64,000 bases of DNA, taken from positions 248,001-312,000 of the forward strand of contig NW_026570324.1 of the NCBI RefSeq assembly GCF_019649055.1, read 5' to 3'. A model generated the notes under the pieces. The model had not been told where the DNA came from. It ran no database searches and saw nothing but the letters and a program-made list of their open reading frames with translations. Every line of letters begins with the position of its first letter. Position 1 is the first letter of the stretch. The translations under genes were made by a program, and so were the position numbers. Source of the stretch: Paramacrobiotus metropolitanus. Lineage: Eukaryota > Tardigrada > Eutardigrada > Parachela > Macrobiotidae. Shown piece by piece: positions 35,201-46,539 of this stretch.

Positions 35201-38200
35201 GCCCGTTTAATTTGCCCCGGCGCTTAATTTTGCGCTTTCTGTTCAGGCTGATCCAGGACAATCCGCTGGACTGCGTGTGCGCCAATAAATGGATGCTGGC
35301 GCTGATTGTGGCGCGGCCCGGGGAAACGGCGACACCGCTGCGCTGTCGCAGCGCCGACACAGGACGCTGGCATCCCCTCGGCGAGGCCGCTATTCCCCGA
35401 TGCGGTGAGTTGATCAAGGCGTGCAGGCCGCGGCAGCGACGGCGTGTGCGCCGTAATGAACTATGCACAACGGAAATTGTCCGGTCGCACGCAATTTCAG
35501 AATATGCGTCCATATTCTCAAATGATGTAAGCACGATGTGCAGCTGGCTATGACCTTTCGCCACTGTGCATCCGAACTTGTCCCGTGATTTCTATCGCAT
35601 CAGCACCAGGGAATATACACATTCACGGGTTACGTCCAACGTCACACTACGGCGCGCCACCCTACACTAATAGGCCCTCTCTAGATCTACATATGATACT
35701 AAGTTACGATTTGGCCCGTTAAGATTGTTAACGGAGAGTTTGGTTGTTTTTTTCAATCTTAATACAGCAGTGTGTACGCAGTGTTGTTGACCTACTGTGA
35801 AGGTATGACGCTCTAAAACCAAATAAAATAATACCTCTTAAAATTTGGCCCGTTATATAGCACCAGATTCATATACATCCACCGAAACTTTCGCTGTCGC
35901 GCACTCCCAAACCCTTTTTTGTGTTGCTTTATGATATTTCACCGATCTTCATAGTAATTGTGTTTTTATGCAAAATTTGAAGAGCATCGGTCCATAATGA
36001 TACTTTTGGTACACCTCCGCGCGTTTAAACTTTTGGAATTTTAATTCATTAATAACTCCCGAACCGGATGCTCCGCGCGCAAACGGATTTCACGCCTACG
36101 TATACAAATCCTTTGGCTACAAAATGTCATGAAGCAATGCAAAATATTGTTGGGGAGTGCGCGACAGCGAAAGTTCCCGTGTATGTACCCGAATTCGGTA
36201 CTATGTACCAGGCCAAATCCCTCAAACATTGAGAGGAGTGAATTGTCGCTGTGGTAGATATAGCGAAGTGGCAGTGGTTCATAGCGCAGATTTCACGTGT
36301 TATCTGTGTTATAGCACGTGTTATCTGTATCTTTACGGTAGAATTTACGGGACAAGCTTATACGCTTCTGCGCGCTTGCAGTTGCGATCTATCGAACGCG
36401 TAATTTATCGATCGGCGCGCAAATTAATTGTATTTAAAAGAGGGTATAAAAATGAAAAGTCTGTGGAAGGAAATAACAGGGAATTCCCAGTGAAACCATC
36501 CCGCAATCGATCCCAATAGCAAAACCTTGCGTGACTGCATCACAATGCAGCATAATGCAGCGTGAAATAATCCAATTTTCCTGTTTACCCTGATTAAGCC
36601 AATGGCGCGTGGTCTCGCTAAGTGTCACATGATTGTCCCGCTTTCCGCTCCAGAAACCCCCGTTCTGGACGTCACTCCGCGTGTGACCCGCCTCCGCGAA
36701 GGCGCCAACGCTAGTTTCACGTGTTTCGCCACCGGTGTCCCCCCACCCACCGTCGCCTGGACCACGGCGACCCTGCAGTCCCGCTATGACGTCACGCGGG
36801 TCAACGACACCGCGGTGGTGCTGCGAATCGTTGCGGCGCACCATCAGGATAACGGCTGGTTAACGTGTACGGCGCAGAATGAAGCCGGCACGGTGTCAGT
36901 GCCGAGCCGGATAATTATAGATGGTGCGTGCTACATAATCCGCGGGTTGTTACATTAAGCAGGGATTTCATCCTGGGAATGTGTGTCATAGGACCGCCGC
37001 GCATCACCATGGGTGAGGCTGTCAAGGGACTGTACACCACCGTGGAGTTCAACGTCACGGGACATCCCATTCCCAGCGTCAGGTTAGTCAACGTGGTGTT
37101 TATTGATTATGCATACGCCGGGTTTCAGTTGCATGGTAATTTCCTGGAGAACTGGAAGCGGAGGAGAAAGTTACTTATGTCTCGATTAGGTGGTATAAAG
37201 ACGGGGTGCCACTGCAAATGGGGACGACGATTAAGTCCCGCACCCAGGAGTCGCTGGAGCTGGCGACACTCACGGGACAGTTGACCTTTGAGGGCGAATC
37301 GCCCACGCATTCCGGGAATTATACGCTGGTGGCCGAGAACGAGTACGGCAGCGCCAACAGCACGCGGGAAATCAGTAAGCGATTCTTGAATATTATGGCG
37401 GCAAAGATATTGAACTACATATATTAAAAATTTAAAACTAATTGAAGTTCTTTGGGAAGTAAAATAATAAAAGACACAGGAAGTAGTCAGTACTATAACA
37501 AAACGCACAAATCGAGAACAAATATTAAAAGCTTAAACACATGGTTAAAGTGGTATTGAGTTCGTTCTGAAATTCAACAGTTGAAAGATTAACTGAATAA
37601 ATTGTAAAAAAAGTTTGTAAACTATTAGTTATTATTTTCGAATTGAAAAGTAAAGAACTGCTGACGCTGAACGTCTTGCGGGCCTTTTGCAGCCATTGCA
37701 CTACGAAAGCCGGTCATAAAATCCGTAAAACTCGTTTCGCAGTCAGTTTACGAAATTTCTTACCCATCTATACAAAATGTTTGCTAACCAGCCACCTGGA
37801 GGTAATTGTTAATCGATGACTTATTCCGTCATGTATTAACAATACGTAATAATTAATATCATAATACCGTATTATAATATCGTTCATTTATTGTCAAATT
37901 GTACAAGCCAGTGCCATTTACATTCAAACTTTAAAAACCCAAATAATTATTATGGTATTATGAATACAGTTTATTATTATGTACTTCATGTAACATAAAT
38001 TCCATGTAGAACGCAATCCGCTGCCTAAACACGCCTTTAAAGGCGGCGGCCGGCCCATCCTCTCGGAGATGGCCAACACCCACCCCCTGCACCGCCTCCC
38101 CACCACGGCGGCCACCACTACCGACGCGCCGCTCTCGCAGACGCACATCGGCATCATCGTGGGCGTGGCCGTGGTGGTCTTCCTTTGCAGCATCGGCATC

Positions 38201-40494
38201 CTTTTCTTCCTGGTATACCTCCGCAGCCGGCACCGCAAGCAGCAGCGCCCCCTGCCGCTCAACCAGCTCCTCCTGCGCAGCGGCGCCACCGCCAGCGACC
38301 AGCCCCTACTCTGCTCCGGCAGCAGCACCGTCTCGGGCGGCAGTGTCTCGGTGCTGCGCAATATGATCGAGAACCCGTCGTACTTTGTGCGGCCGCTGAC
38401 CAGCGGGAATACCGGGCAGATTCAGCATATCCCGCGGCATCTGCTGGTCTTCCAGAAAGAGCTGGGGGAGGGGGCGTTCGGGCGGGTGTTCCTGGCGAAG
38501 TATTTTGATTCGGCGGAGACCTCGCGGATGGTGGCGATTAAGACGCTGAAGGACCGGGTGAAGCAGGATACGGTGCTGGATTTTGAGCGCGAGGCGGAGG
38601 TGCTGACCAGCTTCCAGCACGAGAATATCATACGGTTTTATGGGATTTGCACGGATGGGGATAAGGAGCGGATGATGGTGCTGGAGTATATGGAGGAGGG
38701 TGATCTCAACAATTATTTAAGGTCAGTTAATATTAAGTGGAGCGTAGGACGAAAAAGCGTAAATTACCGTAGCGTATATTACCGTTTTTCCTAAAGTCGT
38801 AAATTACCATCTGCCTCGAATTACCGCATAGTGCGCAGACAGGCGCTTTTCTGTTCGAACCCGGTGCGGAATCCACGAATTTCGAATTTTGTTATTAAAT
38901 TTTGAGCGGGTGACCGAAAAGTGTTGGCCGGCTTCAGCTTCGTTAGTTCTACGTTCAAATATCTGGGATTCGTAAAAGTATATTTTAAAAAAGTCCTTTT
39001 TACTAGGACGCATGGTCCGGACGCTCAGATCCTGATGGCACACAGCGGCGACGCCCCGGGCGGCAGCGGCGTGGCCTTGCTCAAGCTAGCTGATCTCTTT
39101 TACGTGGCCGTTCAGGTGGCCAACGGGATGGCCTATCTCGCGGCGCAACATTTTGTACACAGGTAAGATTTTTGTGCCGTCCAGATTCTGCAACAAACGA
39201 CTACCAGCGCCATGATTTGCAGGGATTTGGCCACCCGCAACTGTCTGGTGGGCGAGAAGCTGACGGTGAAGATCGGGGATTTCGGGATGTCGCGGGATCT
39301 GTACAGCAGCGACTACTATAAAGTGGGCGAACAGGCGCTGCTGCCGGTACGCTGGATGCCGCCCGAGAGCGTCGTCTACCGGCGTTTCACCGTGGAAAGC
39401 GACGTGTGGTCGTTTGGTGTCGTTCTGTGGGAGATCTTCACCTACGGCAAACAGCCGTGGTACGCCTTCTCCAATTACGAGGTCAGTTATATTTTCAGTG
39501 ACGAAGTAACAACGCACGCAGCGTGTGCTGATCGGAACTTCAGAAAGTTGATATAAAAATCCGAACAAGAGTAATCTAAGAGAACCTAAGAAACCCAAGA
39601 AACCCTAACAAAATCTAAGAAATCCTAAACGACTTGCCATTGGTCTTTACCATAAAAACATTTATCCGTATCGACCACTGTACTACCGAACCTGAGACAC
39701 TGCGCTTGGTATACCTTCAAGCCGATGCTCGATAGCCGTGAAAATGGAAAATGGACAACTGTTGATCAGAACAGTGCCAATATTTTAACTCATAACGTTT
39801 CTTGATTGGGTAATACGCTACCGATCCCGATCGACAATAAGGCTACTAAACGAATTAAAAATGGGAAGAAATAACAATACGAGTATTCTAAGCACCGTTT
39901 TTGAGAGACGGCAAATTTAGTATTACGATTATTGCGTTCCCACGTGCCATTTCACTACGATTCGAGTCTACTGTGAGCGGAGAAGCGGCTCACGTACAGC
40001 GACAAAATCTTTCAAATGATTTCAACGTATTGCGCCGTGGTGCAGTGGTACTGCCTACGCGGATCTAACGACGTAGCCGGGCTTCGATTCCCCCATCGGC
40101 GCCTTTTTCAGCCGTTTCTCGGTTTCCAGCGGATAGCGCCCTGCTTATTCTACAATACGATGCGCAGTTTCAGTGCTCTTGCAGTGTAGGGAATTTAACA
40201 GGCGGACTTAATACTTCATTCAACCAAGCTCCCTTAATTATTATTGTACGTTCATTAGTCGAACCTTGCATTTCGCAGGTTATTAAGCAGATCAAGGAGG
40301 GCGCGCTGCTGGAGCAGCCATGCAAGTGTCCGGAGTCGGTGTACAAGCTGATGCTGCGCTGCTGGAAGCGCAGTCCCTCCGACCGCATCCCCATGAAAGC
40401 CATGTACGCCGCGCTGAAGGACATGCATTCCAAGCTGAAGGTCGCCGGCCAGACCGATCTCGAGCCCTTCTACACCGATGTCATCGAACATTAA
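32253..40494 (+). CDS. Ntrk: Trk-family neurotrophin receptor tyrosine kinase, 12 exons
   Basis: Exons: 32253-32533, 33183-33257, 33709-33780, 34413-34481, 35247-35404, 36654-36923, 36992-37082, 37190-37374, 38010-38721, 39007-39162, 39223-39481, 40279-40494; phases close to 847 aa (human Trks are about 800-840). Signal-anchor-like hydrophobic run [21 protein letters not shown] ([14 protein letters not shown]); three short LRRs split as one per exon (INLEKL, PKLQHL, LHLRGNQL); LRRCT ([11 protein letters not shown]); two Ig domains (ASFTCFATG...[15 protein letters not shown]...[10 protein letters not shown]); TM about 446-470 ([17 protein letters not shown]). Inside the cell: the Shc-type site IENPSYF, then kinase motifs [32 protein letters not shown] with the Trk activation loop YSSDYYK, RWMPPES and the C-terminal PLC-gamma-like FYTDVIEH. 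All catalytic residues are intact. Earlier in-frame ATGs cluster at 32253-32280. Receptor activation by dimerisation is family knowledge. Confidence 0.95.
35838..36225. mobile_element. about 385-bp inverted-repeat element (same family as 17459-22326) in Trk intron 5
   Basis: The left arm (AAATTTGGCCCGTTATATAG, later GAAACTTTCGCTGTCGCGCA) and right arm (inverse of TGCGCGACAGCGAAAGTTCC, ending GGTACTATGTACCAGGCCAA) pair over about 100 nt. The centre (ATACTTTTGGTACACC) also matches 22095 and, inverted, 21890. Non-coding and short, hence MITE-like. It sits between the LRRCT exon and the first Ig exon of Trk. Confidence 0.65.
39972..40147 (+). repeat. 176-bp tRNA-like SINE, copy 1 (inside Trk intron 11)
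   Basis: It is almost identical over 176 nt to 42998-43173. The core 40032-40103 (72 nt) looks tRNA-derived: GCGCCG pairs with CGGCGC at the ends, with a box A-like GTGGTGCAGTGGTA and a box B-like GGGCTTCGATTCCCCC, followed at once by TTTTT (a Pol III stop). The anticodon arm is not canonical: CTACG/CGTAG enclose 12 nt rather than 7. That argues for a tRNA-derived repeat rather than a working tRNA. Confidence 0.6.
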
Positions 40495-41519
40495 AGTTAT
40501 TATTCTGATCAGTTTTCTGTTGATCGGATTCTGTATAGTTTTTGTTGTCTTTCATCTTTGCGGTACTTCCCAATATCTTCCTCTTCGTCAATAGATATAC
40601 GCAGATTCCATATAAAGCATATAGAACGATAACGAAATAACGTTGCTTTCTATCGTGAAAACTTAGTCGGCCAAACAACCACAAACACAAATGTTTTTCG
40701 AAAAGCCGTATCTAGTGGTCTCTCCACGACCCGTTGCAACAAACAACTACACAAAAAAACGAGAACATTCGATGAATTAAAAGGCACTGAATTCCAAACG
40801 AAGCGGACAGTTCGTTGATGTTGTAATAATGTAAACAGGAAATGCTAACATATTCATAAACATGAAGCGGCTCGGTATGATATTTCAAACAACTATTAAA
40901 ACGGTAGTTCAAGTAATGATTTTTATATTTACCGCTCTATGAAAACAAAGATTGCATAATATTATACTAAAAAATTTGCTGCGTACGCGGTTCATGTAAA
41001 AATCTAAACGAGTAAATAATACTAGTAATTACTAAGCAAGTAAAAAGTAAGTAAGGCTACGACGGAAAAGTAAAAAGTTAGTAATGGTAATACCGAAAGA
41101 TTGCGAAAAGTAAATAGTAAAGTAAATAGTAAAATCGACGACAGGACAAAAAGGAAAAAGTAAGTAAGCCGCCGGACCAATAGTAAATACAACACTGGAC
41201 ATTTCATGGGTCAACAACGTTTAAATCTTTTGCCCAACAGCGGCTGTACCTTCAGTTGAAGGGAGTCCAGCGACTAGATAACGCGCTGCTCCCATTTCTT
41301 CTCGAATTTTGGTCGCTGCGTATACGCCTTGGTCAGCTGGTTGCCGGTCAGAGCGGTCACTCGTATCCATCTGGCTGGCACGCTACTTTAATACCCGAGA
41401 TCGCGTACGCTTCTGCTGCTAGTCACGAATTCTCCAGTTTCACTTTGCGTTTTTCCATGAAAACCAATTGATATTATGTGTATTTTACGAGTGGGAAACT
41501 GCAACGACAAGCACCGTAT
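40495..41519. other. Trk 3' flank and spacer
   Basis: AT-rich DNA with no supported gene. Around 41020-41180 there are repeated AAAAGTAAGTAAG and GTAAATAGTAAA motifs forming a degenerate simple repeat. Confidence 0.4.
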
Positions 41520-41871
41520 CAATTAAAACTTAAGTGCTTCTTTGCCGGATACGACAAATCGGCGGAAAATTAAAAGCTTCAATGAAGGCGGAAAGCGCCG
41601 TTGGTTACGTCGTCTGGTTCGTATGCAGGATTCAGAACCGGCTGTTGTTCATGCAGCTACAGCTTTGATACATCGTCTGCTCACATTAACGGCACAGAGT
41701 TAAGAACTGTAAATTCCATTCAATCCATTGCAACAACTTCTGCCGGCTGTTTAACTACCGTTTGGCGGTTTTTTGCCTTTTTTAATCGTCGTGCTTACTT
41801 GTTAGTCAAATTACAGTGAGTTAGTTAGCTAATTTTGATCACATCTGAAATAATAACCTACAGGGAGGAAA

Positions 41872-42427
41872 ATGTCGGTTGGACTTGGTATTGGTGCGGT
41901 GATATTTTTGTGTCTGTTGGATTCTCGGGTGTCACAAGACTCCGTCTGTAAGTCGCTTGTTGCCGAATAGAATTCCACCAGAGCAATTTGCAAATTGGTA
42001 ATCTTGGTGTCGCTCGCCGGCCCACGCTCAGTGCAGCTTAACTTCCACTTTGGCGTTTCGTTGTAGACCTTTTCCAAAGCAGATCAAAGAGCTGCTCGGG
42101 AACCAACTGTTTTGTGACAAGCTTCGCTTCATCCTCCTCCGGAGGCTCTTCTCAGGTAACAACCACTTTAGCACAATCTAGCTGTTTGGCAGGATTAGTT
42201 TTTGCTGTACACTTATTTGTTAGTTACTTTCTGACTGAACCGCTGTCGGTAAAATTCTGCAGATGACGAATTCGTTTGCTCGCACGGATGCGCGGGACCT
42301 AGCCACGCCCATCCGCTTCGCCGCTGAGAATGGTGACAACCGCCAGAGTTCCGATGCGAATACGACCACACACATGTACTTACATCTCACTAGGCATGCC
42401 TGTGCTAGTTTTACTGCTTCTATCTAG
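41872..42427 (+). CDS. family A small Ser/Cys-rich protein, copy 1 (tail frameshifted)
   Basis: Exons 41872-41947, 42067-42155 and 42263-42427 give 109 aa. Exon 1 encodes a signal peptide (LGIGAVIFLCLLDSRVSQ). Exon 2 is Ser/Cys-rich (SKSCSGTNCFVTSFASSSSG). Exon 3 begins MTNSFARTDARD with PIRFAAENGDN. The first two exons have exactly the same lengths (76 and 89 nt) and phases as in the paralogue at 54311. The annotated frame ends ASFTASI then TAG, without a membrane segment. One frame over, from about 42375, is a hydrophobic tail (YISLGMPVLVLLLLSSIIIV) that aligns with the paralogue's tail. An indel therefore appears to have removed the anchor. It may be a secreted variant, a pseudogene or a sequence error. 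The function of the family is unknown. Confidence 0.6.
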
Positions 42428-42671
42428 TATTATTATAGTTTTATCTTTTATTTCGTGACCACTTTATTTGAAAGTGGAACAACCTGCTGGCTAGATCAAG
42501 TCCTGCTTGTTTCAGCAAGCTGTTATATTAACCATTTCCGGCACAAAAATAATATATCAAGCATTATTTACCTGTCCCTGTGGTCTGGGGCTGATTTCAC
42601 GTATTCAATGTGATTGAATTCCTTGTATGATCGTTGCTTAGGCCTGTTGCGTTGTTTTAACCATTAATAGT

Positions 42672-43671
42672 GGAGGTCAATTACATTTGGGTAACCGTTG
42701 CGCGACGGGTAACGGGGAAACGCGTAAAAAATGTGACGTAACAGCGCGTAAGCAAGTAAACATTCTGATTCGTAATCGCAAAATCTGGGATGGGTTTTCA
42801 GCTTACTTGTCCGCGTAAGCGTTGAAGCGCAACCATTACCCAAACTACTTACGCACTCGACTCACACCGATCACCAAATTTTTTGAATTTCGGAAGAATT
42901 CCTACTGTAGTTGTTGGCTTAACGTACACTTGCGGAATTATTTCTCCTTAAAAGTTGTTGTGTTGTTATGTTTTTTTATGTATTTATACCATCAGCATGT
43001 GAGCGGAGAAGCGGCTCACGTACAGCGATAAAGTCTTTCAAAGGATTTCAACGTATTGCGCCGTGGTACAGTGGTACTGCCTATGCGGATCTAACGACGT
43101 AGCCGGGGTTCGATTCCCCCATCGGCGCCTTTTTCAGCCGTTTCTCGGTTTCCCTCGGATTGCGCCCTGCTTAGAAGCATATCGAGATCGCATTGCTGAG
43201 CACAAGCGCTGTAGATCGTAATTATTTCTTGATCACGTACTCTGCCATTATGAAATTTCCTAACTCCTAAGACGACGTCTCCCGCGAAGAAGAAGCGACG
43301 ACCCATAAAACGAAAGCTTGAGGTGGCTAATGGAGACCCGCTGCAACTCAAGCTCAGGCAGATGTCTCCGTTTTCTCGTCGGTGCCATACCAGAAAGATA
43401 ACAAAAGATCATATTATTTTGTTGCACACTCGTAATCGATAATTAGTTCCAAATAGATTACTGTTTTCCGTATCGAACAAAGATTCATTCTGTAGCCCGT
43501 TTGCATGAAACGTAACTTTTTACACTTTGGATGCTCAATTTCTACCCTGGCACTTAAACTTACCCGTCTTCTTATTCGTTATTTCATTTTTTGCTGACTC
43601 ATTCATCTTTTTTTACTCGTCGCGCCGTTACCCGTCTCGCAACGGTTTCTGAAATGTAATTGACCTCCACC
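42672..43671. mobile_element. 1-kb inverted-repeat element carrying SINE copy 2
   Basis: The left arm from 42672 (GTGGAGGTCAATTACATTTG, then ACCGTTGCGCGACGGGTAAC) is matched in reverse complement by 43623-43671, with weaker pairing continuing inward. There is no coding frame of note inside. A second SINE copy lies within it. No clear target duplication was found. Confidence 0.5.
42998..43173 (+). repeat. 176-bp tRNA-like SINE, copy 2
   Basis: Same unit as 39972-40147 with scattered substitutions. The tRNA-like core is 43058-43129. Here box B reads GGGGTTCGATTCCCCC, a better match to the consensus than copy 1, and TTTTT follows directly. Confidence 0.6.
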
Positions 43672-43989
43672 AATGAGAAACTTTACACCACATTTTGTTA
43701 CTGTTTTTAAGAGCGTGTGCCTTTTTGACCTTATGCCGCGCAGATGTTTATGACGATTCGCCCGCCGCGGCAAACGGCAGTTTTCGTCATAGCGCTGTCC
43801 GTAACCTTTCAGTGCACGACGACCACTGTCCAGCGTGCGAAAACATCCTTGAGTGAACTCGATTTTCGGCTGTCTCCAGATCAGTTCCTTACATGATCCC
43901 GGCATGCACGGTTCCGCTCATGCAACGAATGTTTTTTGTGGGTCTTTTTCCCTGGGTACACTATATCTGATAAGCTCCGATCATGCGCT

Positions 43990-44620
43990 AATTGTGTCTA
44001 GAACTAGTATAAGGTCTCATACGCCCTTAGGGCAAGCGGACGGCGGTCTTTAATTTTAAATGTATAAGGCAGCAAATATACCAAGCGGCAAGCATTCACT
44101 AACATGTAAACACGAAAGCTGCAAATTGGCCTTGGTAGTTAACATTTAGTTTCAAAGGAACTGCCGCGTGTATGTTGCTAAATCCGTTCAAACTTTCGCT
44201 TTTGCGCCATCCCAAAAACTTTTTTACAGTCCTCAGTAACATTTTGTGAACAAATAATTTGCGACACTGAAGTAAAAGCCATTTGTCGAAGCAACATCTG
44301 GTTGGAGAAGGATGGGCGAGATAAATTTCAATAAGTTTCAAAGCTACCCGGTACAGAAAAAATCTCATTATGGACCAACTTGCTCAAATCTAATATGTAA
44401 TTGCACATAAGTATTTAGTCCACAAAGTATGTGTGTATTGTACTCTGTATGTATACCAAACAACGGCTCTAAGCTGTTTTTCTCAATTTCGAAACAGATT
44501 TCAGAAATTATAAAATTTATTTTGAAACTTGGAAAAAATACCTTTACAGTGGTTTCGTCACTTCTGTCTAAAATCACTCCAACCGGATGTAAAATTTCCC
44601 TACGTTATTGTAATTAATTT
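43990..44620. repeat. second copy of the core of the large nested element
   Basis: The stretch from about 44010 (AAGGTCTCATACGCCCTTAG, then TTTAAATGTATAAGG) matches 19155-19275 in the core of the element at 17627-21821. Weaker similarity continues near 44400 (ATTGCACATAAGTA, TATACCAAACAAC) to 19340-19390. Taken with 45880-47640 it suggests a second, left-truncated copy of that element. Confidence 0.5.
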
Positions 44621-44814
44621 TTTTAAAGCGAAAAAACCATCAGTGGCAAAAAGCAAAATTACAGCGGAACGAGCAATTCGATAGTCGTGAATTTAAAACA
44701 GGCTTACCTAAATTTCTCGGTTTCACTACTCTGTACAACCAGTAACGGTTATCGCGCTGATCGCGAATAGCGATCGGCCACTAACCGGGTGTTGTCCATT
44801 GCCACCGCTCTATA

Positions 44815-45430
44815 CAATAGAAAAATTATTATATTCTACTATTTGGAAGTTGGTGAAATTTAGGGTTTTGTAATATCGTTTCCTGTAAAATTCGGCGCTA
44901 CAAGTTTGGTAATTTCACTTTTACAGAATATCCGGGACTTTAATTTACAGAACGCATTTGAGGAGCACGTCGAGGCAGGCTAATATGGCTTTTTGATGAC
45001 CAAAAACTTGCAGTAACCATTTAAAAGAACTGTCTTGGTGGTTCCAGCATTTACCAAATCAGCATTAAGTCGAAAAATTAGTATATTCTACTATTTGGAT
45101 GTGGGTGAAATTTAAACCAAAACCACCAGCTGAAAATCAGAAATATAATCCGGTTTCGATTTGAAACTGAATGCATACTTAACAAATGGATTAAGAAATT
45201 TATAAAAAATTTATAAAAGAAAAGAAATTTGATAGATTAGAAAATTATCAGTTTGAAAACTGATTTTGAAACCAAAACCACGTCTATAGAATTATACTAA
45301 AAAATATGAAATCAATTTTGGATTAGAAACGTGGGAAACTGATAGATACTAGATCCACAACTTAAAATCAGAAATATAATCCAGTTTTGATTTGAAATTG
45401 AATGCATATTAAACAAATTGATTAAGAAAA
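44815..45430. repeat. degenerate tandem repeats
   Basis: GAAAAATTAxTATATTCTAC followed by TATTTGGA occurs at about 44820 and 45075. A block around AAAATCAGAAATATAATCC with ATTTGAAAxTGAATGCATA occurs at about 45132 and again at 45362, a spacing of 230 nt. AT-rich and non-coding. Confidence 0.55.
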
Positions 45431-46100
45431 CTTTTAAAATTTTTAAAAAATTAAACTAAAAAAAATTTTAGAATATATGAGTTGTTTTTCAGTGAGCCTT
45501 AAATTTGAGAAATTGTTCTCGTATTACGAGAAGTTCTCGTAATTAATAGGTTGGAAGCACCAGTTCAATATTCACTTTGAAATTCATAAACCATTTTAAA
45601 ATTTGGCATTTTTATTAAGAAGAAATAAATAAATAACGGGGATTATAATTTTATTCATTACATTTTGCGTTTGGCATTTTTTACCGGAAATGAAATTTAC
45701 TGGAATCAAATTTTGCATCTTCGGACTTTTAATTCAGTGCTGATCGACCTATTGAAAAAATGGTAGGAAAACAAATCTAACGTGTGTTTTTGCACGACCT
45801 CTTTAGACCTTTAACAACGCAGTAAAAGCTTTTGTACCTTACGTATCCGGTTGGTTAAATGTGTAGACATTCGGTTAGTTAAATTAATATGAATGTTTAT
45901 ACATATTTAGGTACAAAAGTATTTAGAAAAATTTAGATATATTTTAAAATTATCAAAAATATCTAGCGATATCAGAAATATTTAGAAAAAGATTCAGAAA
46001 TTTTAAAAATAAACATAAACATTTAACATGAACATACATTAAACATTTAACATCGGTATTTAAAAATCTTCAAAAATATTTAAAACTGTTCAAAAAAAAT

Positions 46101-46440
46101 CAGAAATATTTAGAAATATTTAGAAATATTTAGAAAGATTTAGAAAGATTTAGAAAGGTTTAGAAAGGTTTAGAAAGATTTAGAAAGATTTAGAAAGATT
46201 TAGAAAGATTTAGAAAGATTTAGAAATATTTAGAAATATTTAGAAAGATTTAGAAAGATTTAGAAAGATTTAGAAAGATTTAGAAAGATTTAGAAAGATT
46301 TAGAAAGATTTAGAAAGATTTAGAAATATTTAGAAATATTTAGAAATATTTAGAAATATTTAGAAATATTTAAAATATTTAGAAATATTTAGAAATATGT
46401 AGAAATATTTAGAAATGTTCAGAATATTTAGAAAAAGATT
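46101..46440 (+). repeat. 10-bp tandem repeat array (TAGAAAGATT / TAGAAATATT)
   Basis: About 27 decamers run in register from 46101 to about 46370 and then degrade. Two variants, TAGAAAGATT and TAGAAATATT, occur in blocks. Less regular copies of the same motif continue to both sides (45900-46500), and reverse-complement versions occur at 18350-18800. Confidence 0.9.
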
Positions 46441-46539
46441 TAGAAATATTCAAAAACATTCAGAAATTTTTAAAAATCTGAAAAAAAAATTTGAAATTTT
46501 GAGTAGTTCATTTTGTTCTTGAGATGTGGTTATAGCGGG

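Noticed and set aside
37924-38620. Long minus-strand frames opposite Trk exon 9 (up to 145 codons)
   Set aside because: Shadow frames in GC-rich coding DNA; the plus strand encodes the TM and kinase start with conserved motifs.
40032-40103. A functional tRNA gene
   Set aside because: End pairing and box A/B are tRNA-like, but the anticodon loop is 12 nt and the T-arm to acceptor junction has an extra base. Two 176-nt copies with matching flanks fit a SINE better.
46101-46440. CRISPR array or telomeric repeat
   Set aside because: Contiguous 10-bp units without spacers, and not a known telomere motif; a simple tandem array in a eukaryotic genome.
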